From Kitasatospora humi (GTDB lineage Bacteria > Actinomycetota > Actinomycetes > Streptomycetales > Streptomycetaceae): 64,000 bases of DNA. This document shows, in pieces, positions 41,558 through 50,977 of this stretch (the first letter of the stretch is position 1; each line of letters begins with the position of its first letter). The stretch spans positions 1-64,000 of the forward strand of contig NZ_JAJJPA010000030.1 of the NCBI RefSeq assembly GCF_020907985.1, in the 5' to 3' direction. The position numbers were made by a program, and so were the translations under genes. A model generated the notes under the pieces. It was not told where the DNA came from. It did not search any database and saw only the letters and a program-made list of their open reading frames with translations.

Positions 41558-42605
41558 GGAGCGTCTCCTTCCAGAAGTGGCAGGCGCTGGCCCGGCCGGG
41601 CACGGGGGTGCCCGTCTCGTCCGTCACCTCGAAGAGCGGCGGATCCACCTCCCGACAGATGGTCCGGGCCCGGGGGCAGCGCGGGTGGAACGGGCAGCCC
41701 GGCGGGATCCGCAGCAGGTTGGGCGGCAGGCCCTTGATCGCGTAGAGCTCCAGGCCCTTCTGGTCCAGCCGCGGGATCGACTGCAGCAGGCCCTCGGTGT
41801 ACGGGTGCGCGGGGCCGGCGTACAGCCCGTGCACCGGGGCGGTCTCCACGATGCGTCCCGCGTACATCACCGCGATCTTGTCCGCCACGTCGGCGACCAC
41901 CCCGAGGTCGTGGGTGATCAGGATCAGGCCCATGTGGTACTCGTCCTGGAGCTCCGCCAGCAGGTCCATCACCTGGGCCTGGACCGTGACGTCCAGTGCG
42001 GTGGTCGGCTCGTCGGCGATGATCAGGTCCGGCTGCAGGGCCAGCGCCATGGCGATCATGATGCGCTGGCGCATGCCGCCGGAGAACTGGTGCGGGTAGT
42101 CGCCGACCCGCTCCTTGGCGGCCGGGATGCGCACCCGCTGCATCAGCTCGACCGCCTTCTCCCTGGCCTCCTTGCGGGAGGTCCCGTGGTGCACCCGGAA
42201 CATCTCGCCCAGCTGGGCGCCGACGGTGTGCACCGGGTTGAGCGCGGAGAGCGCGTCCTGGAAGATCATCGCGACCTGGGCACCACGGACCTTGCGGCGC
42301 TCCTCCTTCCCCATGGTCAGCAGGTCGCGCCCCTTGAAGACGATCTGACCGTCGGTCACGAAACCGGGCGGACTGTCGAGGATGCCCATCACGGCCTGCG
42401 CGGAGACCGACTTGCCGGAGCCCGACTCGCCCAGGATGGCCAGCGTCTCACCCGCCCAGACCGAGTAGTTCACCCCGTTGACCGCCTTGGCCACCCCTTC
42501 CCTGGTGCGGAACTCCACCCTGAGGTCGCGGACTTCGAGCAGCGGACCGGTTCCGGTGCCCGCCCTGCCCGCACGCGGCTGTGCACTGGTGCTGCTGGTG
42601 CTCAT
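41547..42605 (-). CDS. Oligopeptide ABC transporter ATPase (DppD type)
   Basis: A 352-residue ATPase of the second importer. Walker A GESGSGKSVSAQ, IFQDALSALNPVHTVG, signature FSGGMRQRIMIAMAL, Walker B IIADEPTTALDV, ITHDLGVVADVAD, oligo_HPY cysteines CPFHPRCPRARTIC. No tail. ATG at 42603-42605, 15 bases after the DppC-type stop. It is paired with the overlapping DppF-type gene. Confidence 0.94.
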   Translation of the reverse strand: MSTSSTSAQPRAGRAGTGTGPLLEVRDLRVEFRTREGVAKAVNGVNYSVWAGETLAILGESGSGKSVSAQAVMGILDSPPGFVTDGQIVFKGRDLLTMGKEERRKVRGAQVAMIFQDALSALNPVHTVGAQLGEMFRVHHGTSRKEAREKAVELMQRVRIPAAKERVGDYPHQFSGGMRQRIMIAMALALQPDLIIADEPTTALDVTVQAQVMDLLAELQDEYHMGLILITHDLGVVADVADKIAVMYAGRIVETAPVHGLYAGPAHPYTEGLLQSIPRLDQKGLELYAIKGLPPNLLRIPPGCPFHPRCPRARTICREVDPPLFEVTDETGTPVPGRASACHFWKETLHGE

Positions 42606-42620
42606 CGCTGGTGCCCTCTC

Positions 42621-43649
42621 TCAGCGCAGCTTGGGGTCGAGGGCGTCGCGGACCGCGTCGCCGAGCATGATGAAGGCGAGCACCGTGATGCTGAGCGCGC
42701 CGGCCGGGAAGAGCAGCATGTGCGGCGCCACGCTGAAGGAGTCGGAGGCCGCCGAGATGTCGATGCCCCAGGAGACGGTCGGCGGTCTGAGGCCGACGCC
42801 GAGGTAGCTCAGGGTGGCTTCCAAGGCGATGTAGGTGCCGAGCGCGATGGTGGCGACCACGATGATCGGCGCGACCGCGTTGGGCAGGATGTGCCGCAGC
42901 ATCAGGCGGTTGTTGCTCGCGCCCAGCGCCCGGGCCGCCGTCACGTAGTCCTGCTCCTTGGCGGTGATCACTGCGCCGCGCCCGATGCGGGCGAGCTGCG
43001 GCCAGCCCAGCACCACGATGAAGGCCACCACGATCCAGATCGACTTGTTCTTGATCACGGAGAGGAAGACCAGGCCGCCCAGGAGGATCGGGATGCCGAA
43101 GAAGATGTCGGCGACCCTGGAGATCACCGAGTCGGGCCAGCGGCCGAAGAAGCCGGCCACCCCGCCCAGCACGGTGCCGACGAGCGCCGCGCCGACGGTG
43201 GCGCAGACGCCGACCGTGATCGAGGCCCGGGCGCCGTAGACAGTGCGGGCGTAGACGTCGCAGCCCTGGGTGTCGAAGCCGAACGGATGTCCGCCGGTGG
43301 GACCCAGCTGGGACTTGGACAGGTCGCAGTTGAGCGGGTTGGTCGAGGTCATCATGCTCGGGAAGATCGCCACCAGCACCAGGAAGACGATCAGGAGACT
43401 GGAGACGATGAAGATCGGATTGGTCCGCAGGTCCCGCCAGGCGTCCTGCCAGAGGCTGCGCGGCACCACCCGCTCGTCGGCCGACGGCGCCTCCGGATGG
43501 TCGGCGAGGCGTTCGCCCTTGACTAACGTCTCACCTTCCATGGTCCCGAGGTCGAACTGCCGGTTCTCGATCGCACTCTGCATCTCCTCCTCTTCGGTAC
43601 CGGCCCCGGCCATCGGATCCGCTTCGTTGTACTTCTCCTGATCAGGCAT
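42621..43649 (-). CDS. Oligopeptide ABC transporter permease (DppC type)
   Basis: A 342-residue permease with an 80-residue acidic cytoplasmic N-terminus (MPDQEKYNEADPMAGAGTEE), six helices, the coupling loop EQDYVTAARALGASNNRLMLRH and the terminal GDAVRDALDPKLR. The N-terminal extension is longer than in DppC and unlike that of the paralogue at 33.5 kb. ATG at 43647-43649, overlapping the DppB-type gene by 8 bases. Confidence 0.93.
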   Translation of the reverse strand: MPDQEKYNEADPMAGAGTEEEEMQSAIENRQFDLGTMEGETLVKGERLADHPEAPSADERVVPRSLWQDAWRDLRTNPIFIVSSLLIVFLVLVAIFPSMMTSTNPLNCDLSKSQLGPTGGHPFGFDTQGCDVYARTVYGARASITVGVCATVGAALVGTVLGGVAGFFGRWPDSVISRVADIFFGIPILLGGLVFLSVIKNKSIWIVVAFIVVLGWPQLARIGRGAVITAKEQDYVTAARALGASNNRLMLRHILPNAVAPIIVVATIALGTYIALEATLSYLGVGLRPPTVSWGIDISAASDSFSVAPHMLLFPAGALSITVLAFIMLGDAVRDALDPKLR

Positions 43650-44565
43650 ACCGGATCCTCGGGTCCAGGACCGCGTAAAGCAGGTCGACGAGCAGATTGG
43701 CCAGCAGGAAGATGATGATCAGGACGGTCACGAAGCCGACCACGGTGTTGGTGCTCTGCCGCACGATCCCCTGGTAGAGGGCGTAGCCGACACCGTGGAT
43801 GTTGAAGATCCGCTCGGTGACCAGGGCACCGCCCATGAGGGCGCCCAGGTCGGTGCCGAGGAAGGTGACCACCGGGATCAGGGAGTTGCGCAGCAGGTGG
43901 TTGACCACCACCCGGTGCCTCGGCAGGCCCTTGGCCACCGCGGTGCGCACGAAGTCGGCCCGGGAGTTCTCCGCGACCGTGGTCCGGGTCAGCCGGGCGA
44001 CGTAGGCGAGCGAGACCGAGGCCAGCACGATGCCGGGCAGGATCAGCGACCTCAGGGTGACGTCGAAGCCGACCGTGGCCGGCAGCACCCCCCACCTCAC
44101 CCCGACCAGGTACTGCAGCACGTAGCCGGTGACGAAGACCGGGATCGAGATCACCACCAGGGTGAGGATCAGGACCGAGCTGTCCGCGAGCCGTCCCCGG
44201 CGCAGGCCGCTGAGCAGCCCGAGACCGATGCCGAAGATCACCTCGATGGTGAAGGCGACGGCCGTGAGCTTGAGCGTGGTCGGATAGGCGGCGGCCAGCT
44301 GCGAGGTGACGGTCTGGCCGGTGAAGGTGGTGCCGAAGTCCCACCGGAAGAGCCGGCCCATGTACAGCACGTACTGCTTCCAGAGCGGGTCGTTCAGGTT
44401 GTACTGGGCCCGGATCTGGGCGGCGACCGCCGGATCCGGCGCCCGGTCGCCGAAGAGCGCGTTCACCGGGTCGCCGAGCGCGTGCACCATGACGAAGATC
44501 AGGAAGGTGGACCCGATGAACACCGGGATCATCTGGAGCAGGCGCCTCAGGACGTAGCTTCCCAT
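43642..44565 (-). CDS. Oligopeptide ABC transporter permease (DppB type)
   Basis: A 307-residue permease starting MGSYVLRRLLQMIPVFIGST. It has the DppB loop AQIRAQYNLNDPLWKQYVLY, coupling segment RADFVRTAVAKGLPRHRVVV and C-terminal LLYAVLDPRIRYA. ATG at 44563-44565 with GGGAGGT upstream. The first permease after the binding-protein gene; a 14-bp hairpin lies in the 71-base gap. Confidence 0.93.
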   Translation of the reverse strand: MGSYVLRRLLQMIPVFIGSTFLIFVMVHALGDPVNALFGDRAPDPAVAAQIRAQYNLNDPLWKQYVLYMGRLFRWDFGTTFTGQTVTSQLAAAYPTTLKLTAVAFTIEVIFGIGLGLLSGLRRGRLADSSVLILTLVVISIPVFVTGYVLQYLVGVRWGVLPATVGFDVTLRSLILPGIVLASVSLAYVARLTRTTVAENSRADFVRTAVAKGLPRHRVVVNHLLRNSLIPVVTFLGTDLGALMGGALVTERIFNIHGVGYALYQGIVRQSTNTVVGFVTVLIIIFLLANLLVDLLYAVLDPRIRYA

Positions 44566-44595
44566 GCGCGTACCTCCCACTGGGTCGGCGAGCCG

Positions 44596-44628
44596 CGGCG
44601 GCCGGCTCCGCCCGGGAGCCGGCCGCCG
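44596..44628 (-). promoter_or_regulatory. Hairpin between binding-protein and permease genes
   Basis: CGGCGGCCGGCTCC (44596-44609) and GGAGCCGGCCGCCG (44615-44628) form a perfect 14-bp stem with a 5-base loop, 8 bases beyond the binding-protein stop and inside the operon. It takes the same place as the tandem hairpins in the facing operon. Confidence 0.7.
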
Positions 44629-44636
44629 CCACCCGA

Positions 44637-46268
44637 CTAACTGACGGTGATCTGCCAGTAGACCGGGACGCTGAACGGGTCGAGCGTCACGTTGTTCACG
44701 TGGCTGGACCAGGCAACGGTGCCGTTCTGGTACCAGAGCGGGATCGCCGGCACGTCGGTGACCAGCATCTTCTCGGCGGTCTGGAAGTCGGTGACCGCGG
44801 TGGCCTGGTTGGGCTCGGCGTTGGCGGTGTTCACCTGGGCGTCGAAGGCCGGGTTGTTGTAGTGCGAGTCGTTGGAGGACCCGTCCGTCGTGTACACCGG
44901 CTGCAGGAAGTCCTGGATCAGCGGGTAGTCCATCTGCCAGCCGGTCCGGAAGGGGCCGTTCATCTTCTTGCCGGTGATCTGGTTGCGGAAGTCCGCGAAG
45001 GTGCCGACCGGGTTGCCGACGCAGGCGCTGTTGTTGCCCAGCACCTGGTTGATGCTGTTGCAGGTGGCGTCGACCCAGTCCTTGTTGCCGCCGTCGGCGT
45101 TGTAACTGATGGTCAGCTGACCGCCGGGGATGCCGCCGCCCTGCTGGATCAGCTGCTTGGCCATGGTCGGGTTGTAGGTGCACAGCTGGCCGCAGAGGCC
45201 CTCCTTGAAGCCGCCGGTCGTGCCCAGCACCGGGGAGGTCCAGTCGCTGGCCGGGGTCCGGGTGTTGGTGAAGATGTTCTTCACGATGGTGGGCCGGTCG
45301 ATCGCCATGGAGATGCCCTGGCGGACCAGCTTGGCGTTCGGCGTGCTCCACTGGGGCTGGTAGAGCGGGAACGAGATGGTCTGGATGATGCCGGCCGGGG
45401 TGTTCAGGAAGCGGCCGCCGCTTGGTCCGCTCGCCAGGGTCTTCAGCGCCGTGGTGGAGAGCGTGTTGTCCACGTCCAGCGCGCCCGACTGCAGGTCGGA
45501 GTAGGCCGCGTTGGGGTCGGTGTAGACGGTGAGCGTGATGCCGCCGTTCCTCGGCTTCTCGGTGCCGCTGTAGTCCGGGTTCGGCACCAGCTGCATCTGC
45601 TGGCTCCGGGTGTACGACTGGATCATGTACGGCCCGTTGCCGATCGGCTTGTTCAGGTAGGCGGCGTGGTTGCTGAAGAAGCTCGCCGGCAGCGGGTAGT
45701 AGGCGCTGTAGCCCAGGGTCGCCGGCCAGGTGGAGAACTTCTGGGTGAGCGCGACCGTGAAGGTGTTGTCGTCGACCACCTTGAGGCCGGACATGGTCTG
45801 CGCGGTCGGCGAACCGCTGGCCGGCGCCACCTGGTCGTAGCCCTGGATGTAGGAGAAGAAGCTGCTGTTGACCTGCTTGTTGGTGGAGAGCGCCCCGTAG
45901 TTCCAGGCGTTGACGTAGGAGGAGGCGGTGACCGTGGTGCCGTCGCTGAACTTCCACCCCGGCTTCAGCTTCACCGTCCAGTTCTGCTGGTCGGAGGAGG
46001 TGATCGAGTCGGCGTTGGCGTTGCTGGGCGCGCTGGTCTTGGGGTCGTACTGGACCAGACCGGCGAAGATCATGTTCATCACCGCGCCGCCGTTCACCTC
46101 GTTGGTGTTCGCCGGCTCCAACGGGTTCTGCGGGTCGCCCCACCAGGCCCGGACGACGCCACCGGACGACGTGCCGCCACTGCTGCTGCCGCCGCCGCAG
46201 CCGGTGGCCGCCACGGCCACCGAGGTGACGGCGATCACCGCCCAGCGGATCCGCTTGGCTGCGCGCAT
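44637..46268 (-). CDS. Oligopeptide-binding lipoprotein (SBP_bac_5, OppA/MppA-like)
   Basis: A 543-residue lipoprotein. The signal peptide RAAKRIRWAVIAVTSVAVAA ends in A-T-G-C24, then a Gly/Ser tether. Core motifs follow OppA: WWGDPQNPLEPANTNEVNGG, VKLKPGWKFSDGTTVTASSY, PIGNGPYMIQSY and the C-terminal VTDVPAIPLWYQNGTVAW. A cysteine pair (CGQLC) and a second pair (DATCNS, NSAC) may be disulfide-bonded. ATG at 46266-46268 is preceded by AGGAGGG. It is first in its operon, with binding protein first, unlike the facing operon; sequence similarity between the two binding proteins is low, so they likely take different peptides. Confidence 0.93.
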   Translation of the reverse strand: MRAAKRIRWAVIAVTSVAVAATGCGGGSSSGGTSSGGVVRAWWGDPQNPLEPANTNEVNGGAVMNMIFAGLVQYDPKTSAPSNANADSITSSDQQNWTVKLKPGWKFSDGTTVTASSYVNAWNYGALSTNKQVNSSFFSYIQGYDQVAPASGSPTAQTMSGLKVVDDNTFTVALTQKFSTWPATLGYSAYYPLPASFFSNHAAYLNKPIGNGPYMIQSYTRSQQMQLVPNPDYSGTEKPRNGGITLTVYTDPNAAYSDLQSGALDVDNTLSTTALKTLASGPSGGRFLNTPAGIIQTISFPLYQPQWSTPNAKLVRQGISMAIDRPTIVKNIFTNTRTPASDWTSPVLGTTGGFKEGLCGQLCTYNPTMAKQLIQQGGGIPGGQLTISYNADGGNKDWVDATCNSINQVLGNNSACVGNPVGTFADFRNQITGKKMNGPFRTGWQMDYPLIQDFLQPVYTTDGSSNDSHYNNPAFDAQVNTANAEPNQATAVTDFQTAEKMLVTDVPAIPLWYQNGTVAWSSHVNNVTLDPFSVPVYWQITVS

Positions 46269-46284
46269 GGATGTCCCTCCTACT

Positions 46285-46308
46285 GGGGTGTGTGGTGCAT
46301 CACACCCC
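46285..46308 (-). promoter_or_regulatory. Inverted repeat in the binding-protein leader
   Basis: GGGGTGTG (46285-46292) and CACACCCC (46301-46308) with an 8-base spacer lie 16 bases upstream of the lipoprotein start. It may be an operator or a leader hairpin near the ribosome site. Confidence 0.4.
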
Positions 46309-46389
46309 ATTCGAAGGTCCCCACTGCGGCGGCGCACCCGCAGCGGCCCCTAAAGAGCCCTCGGTACGGCCGAACGGATGCCTGAAAAG

Positions 46390-46428
46390 CCGTCAGCCGG
46401 CCCCCGTGGAACGGGGACCGGCTGACGG
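46390..46428 (-). terminator. typA terminator
   Basis: CCGTCAGCCGG (46390-46400) pairs with CCGGCTGACGG (46418-46428), and the inner CCCCGT/ACGGGG extends the stem around a GGA loop. It begins 18 bases past the typA stop and separates it from the peptide-transport operon. Confidence 0.82.
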
Positions 46429-46446
46429 GTGGTCAGTTGGGCCGCG

Positions 46447-48351
<1,905 letters not shown>

Positions 48352-48494
48352 GCGGAGCGAACTCTCCCGGAGTCGTGGGTTGTGGCGCCCCGGTGCATTC
48401 CCTGACCGGTCCACCTGCCGGGCGGCACATGCCACGGCTTGTCCTATGGTACGTGGCCGGGGTGCCGAACTGCTCAGCAGGCGATGATCACCGC

Positions 48495-50057
48495 TCAGCG
48501 CAGGAAGCCGAGATCCTGGTAGCGGGGCCAGCCGAAGCCGTACGCTCCGGCGCCGGCCACCCCGGTGCGCACCGCGACCAGCTCGGGGCGCTGGTAGAGC
48601 GGGACCGAGTGGCCGATCTCCCAGATCCGCGCGTCGGCCTCCTGGAGCAGGGCGGTCTGCCGGGCCTGGTCGGGCTCGGCGGCGGCCTTGTCGAACAGTC
48701 CGTCGATCTCGTCGGTGCCGATGCCCGCGTAGTTGAGGCCGGGCAGCGGGCGGCCGTCCGGGCCCGGGCTCGGCTTGGCGTAGAGCGGGCGCTCGTCCAC
48801 GGCCGGGAAGGCGGTGGCCGGCCAGGAGACCAGCGCCAGGTCCCAGTCGCCGGCCGCCAGGTGGTCGTGGACGAAACCGGCCACCGGCAGCGCCCTGGCG
48901 TGCAGCGCCACGCCGTGCGGGGCGAGCTGGGCGGTCAGCGCGTCGGCCGTGCGGCGGGCGGCGGCCGAGTCGTCCGGGTAGACCAGGTCCAGGTCGAGGT
49001 GGAGCGCCTTGACGCTGCTGCCGAGGACCGTGCCGTTGTCCCGGTAGCCGGCCTGGTCGGCCATCAGCAGGTGGTTGCCGAGCGGCACCGCGGCCAGGCC
49101 CAGCGGGCCCAGCGCCGCCCGGGCCAGCTTGCCGCGGTCCACCAGGGCGGCGAGCGCGCGGCGCACCGCCAGGTCGGTCAGCGGGCCGCGGGTGCCGTTC
49201 AGGGTGAGCTGGGTGAAGGACGGGGCGGCCGCGCGGTGCAGGGTGATGCCGGGCAGCGCCTCGGCCCGGCGCAGGGCCTGGGTGGCCGAGTCGAGGGCGT
49301 CGGCGGACCTGGCGGTCGGCGGGTGGTCGACGGTGCCCTCCAGGGCGGCCACGTCGACCTGCTGGGCCTGCAGGGCGGCCAGCCGGTCGGGCGTGGCCAG
49401 GAAGTCGATCCGGTCGACCTTGGGCCGCTCGCCCCACCAGCGCGGGTTGCGCAGCACGGTCGCCCTGCCGCCCTTGGCGTCCAGGGTGGCGAGGGTGAAC
49501 GGGCCCGCGGTCCTCCCCTGCCCCCCGGCCGGGTAGAGCGGGCTGAAGAGCGCCCGCCACTGGGCGTACGGCCGCCGGAAGACCACCTTCACCTGGTGCG
49601 GGTCGGCGCCCGGCGTGATCGACTCGATGGCGCCGTAGCCGGGCTGGCCGGCCCGCAGCGCGTTCCACTGCACGGTGAAGTCGGCCGCACCCAGTGGGGT
49701 GCCGTCGCTCCAGACCGCCTTGGGGTTGAGCCGGTAGGTGACGGTGCGGCCGGTCACCTCGGCGCCGGCCAGGTAGTCGGGATCGGCCACCGGGCGGGCG
49801 TGCTCGTCCAGCCGGTAGAGGCTCGGCAGCACCGCGTGGGCGATCAGCGCGGTGTCCGGCGGGGCGTCGGCGCTGTAGACGTTCAGGTCGCCCGGCACCG
49901 CGTCGACCGCCCAGCGCAGGGTGCCGCCGTCGCGCACGGCGCTGCGGTCGGCCCGGGTCAGATCGGCGGCGGTCGGCGCCGGCGCGGCCGGACCCGACGA
50001 TCCGGAGCACCCCGTCAGGGTGCCGAGCACCAGCAGCGCGGCGAGCAGACGTTTCAT
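48495..50057 (-). CDS. LpqW-like SBP_bac_5 lipoprotein
   Basis: A 520-residue lipoprotein with lipobox L14-T-G-C17 and a family 5 binding-protein fold (GGTLRWAVDAVPGDLNVYSA, VWSDGTPLGAADFTVQWNAL, ARIWEIGHSVPLYQRPELVA). It stands alone, with no permease or ATPase beside it, and lies next to typA. In mycobacteria the typA neighbour LpqW has the same fold but works in PIM/LAM synthesis rather than import (recalled). The function here may therefore be regulatory or structural; an orphan peptide-binding protein is the alternative. ATG at 50055-50057. Confidence 0.88.
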   Translation of the reverse strand: MKRLLAALLVLGTLTGCSGSSGPAAPAPTAADLTRADRSAVRDGGTLRWAVDAVPGDLNVYSADAPPDTALIAHAVLPSLYRLDEHARPVADPDYLAGAEVTGRTVTYRLNPKAVWSDGTPLGAADFTVQWNALRAGQPGYGAIESITPGADPHQVKVVFRRPYAQWRALFSPLYPAGGQGRTAGPFTLATLDAKGGRATVLRNPRWWGERPKVDRIDFLATPDRLAALQAQQVDVAALEGTVDHPPTARSADALDSATQALRRAEALPGITLHRAAAPSFTQLTLNGTRGPLTDLAVRRALAALVDRGKLARAALGPLGLAAVPLGNHLLMADQAGYRDNGTVLGSSVKALHLDLDLVYPDDSAAARRTADALTAQLAPHGVALHARALPVAGFVHDHLAAGDWDLALVSWPATAFPAVDERPLYAKPSPGPDGRPLPGLNYAGIGTDEIDGLFDKAAAEPDQARQTALLQEADARIWEIGHSVPLYQRPELVAVRTGVAGAGAYGFGWPRYQDLGFLR

Positions 50058-50156
50058 GCGGACACTCAACTCCACCGTGCCATCGAAAAGCTGACGGCAC
50101 GACAAGCTGACACCCCTTCGGCGCAACGAACTCCGGTCAGAACCCTTCCGCGACTT

Positions 50157-50172
50157 TGTGATCAAGGTCACA
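50157..50172. promoter_or_regulatory. CRP/GlxR-type palindrome upstream of the sdh operon
   Basis: TGTGATCAAGGTCACA is an exact match to the TGTGA-N6-TCACA pattern bound by CRP-family regulators. It ends 8 bases before the ATG of the membrane-anchor gene and lies in the divergent LpqW/sdh gap. At that distance binding would block transcription or translation start rather than activate. It does not fit Rex (TTGTGAA-N4-TTCACAA). Confidence 0.65.
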
Positions 50173-50180
50173 CTTCCAGA

Positions 50181-50966
50181 ATGGCCACAATGACCAAACG
50201 TGCGGTCATCGCGGACCGCACCCTGCGCACCGATGCCTGGTGGCTGCCCCAGCTGGCCACCGCGCTGGGCCTGCTGCTCTTCGTCGGCTACTCGACCTGG
50301 CGGGCGTTCGCCGGCGCCGACTACTACGCGGCGCCCTACGTCTCGCCGTTCTACTCCCCGTGCCTGGCGGCGAACTGCCTGCCGATGCGCGGCGGGGCCG
50401 ACTGGGCGGTGTTCGGCGACTGGTGGCGGCTCTCCCCCGCCCTGCTGGTGCTGATCTTCCCGCTCGGCTTCCGGCTGACCTGCTACTACTACCGCAAGGC
50501 GTACTACCGCGCTTTCTGGTCCTCCCCGCCGGCCTGCGCGGTGGCCGAGCCGCACGCCCGCTACACCGGCGAGTCCCGGTTCCCGCTGGTGCTGCAGAAC
50601 CTGCACCGCTACTTCTTCTACCTGGCCGTGCCGGTCGCCGGGATCCTCAGCTACGACGCCGTGCTGGCCTTCAGGGACGGCGCCGGGCGCTGGGGCCACG
50701 CCGGCCTCGGCACCCTGGTGCTGCTGGTGAACGTGCTGCTGATCTGGGCGTACACCCTCTCCTGCCACTCCTGCCGGCACATCGTGGGCGGGCGGCTCAA
50801 GCACTTCTCCCGGCACCCGGTGCGCTACCGGGCCTGGCTGCTGGTCGGCCGGCTCAACGCCCGCCACATGCAGCTCGCCTGGTGCTCGTTGTTCTCGGTC
50901 GGTCTCGCCGACCTCTACGTCTACCTGGTCGCGTCGGGCACCTTCGCCGACCCGCGGTTCTTCTGA
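50181..50966 (+). CDS. Succinate dehydrogenase/fumarate reductase membrane anchor
   Basis: A 261-residue membrane protein with five hydrophobic helices, the cytochrome-b-type anchor of the mycobacterial Sdh1 kind. Possible haem ligands are in LQNLHRYFFYLAVP, SCHSCRHIVGGRLKHFSRHP and NARHMQLAWCSLF. Conserved features include CLAANCLPMRGGADWAVFGDWWRLSP. It binds quinone and holds the two catalytic subunits at the membrane. ATG at 50181 (MATMTKRAVIADR); the ribosome site is weak, with AAGG 13 bases upstream inside a CRP-like palindrome. First gene of a three-gene operon. Confidence 0.88.
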   Translation: MATMTKRAVIADRTLRTDAWWLPQLATALGLLLFVGYSTWRAFAGADYYAAPYVSPFYSPCLAANCLPMRGGADWAVFGDWWRLSPALLVLIFPLGFRLTCYYYRKAYYRAFWSSPPACAVAEPHARYTGESRFPLVLQNLHRYFFYLAVPVAGILSYDAVLAFRDGAGRWGHAGLGTLVLLVNVLLIWAYTLSCHSCRHIVGGRLKHFSRHPVRYRAWLLVGRLNARHMQLAWCSLFSVGLADLYVYLVASGTFADPRFF

Positions 50967-50977
50967 GGGAGCGTTGG

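Noticed and set aside
50157..50172. Rex (redox) operator upstream of sdh
   Set aside because: Rex sites need A/T bases next to the TTGTGA arms (TTGTGAA-N4-TTCACAA); here they are TC and GG.
48375..50966. An 863-residue plus-strand frame ending in the sdh anchor
   Set aside because: The first 600 residues are antisense to the LpqW-like gene; the family start is at 50181.
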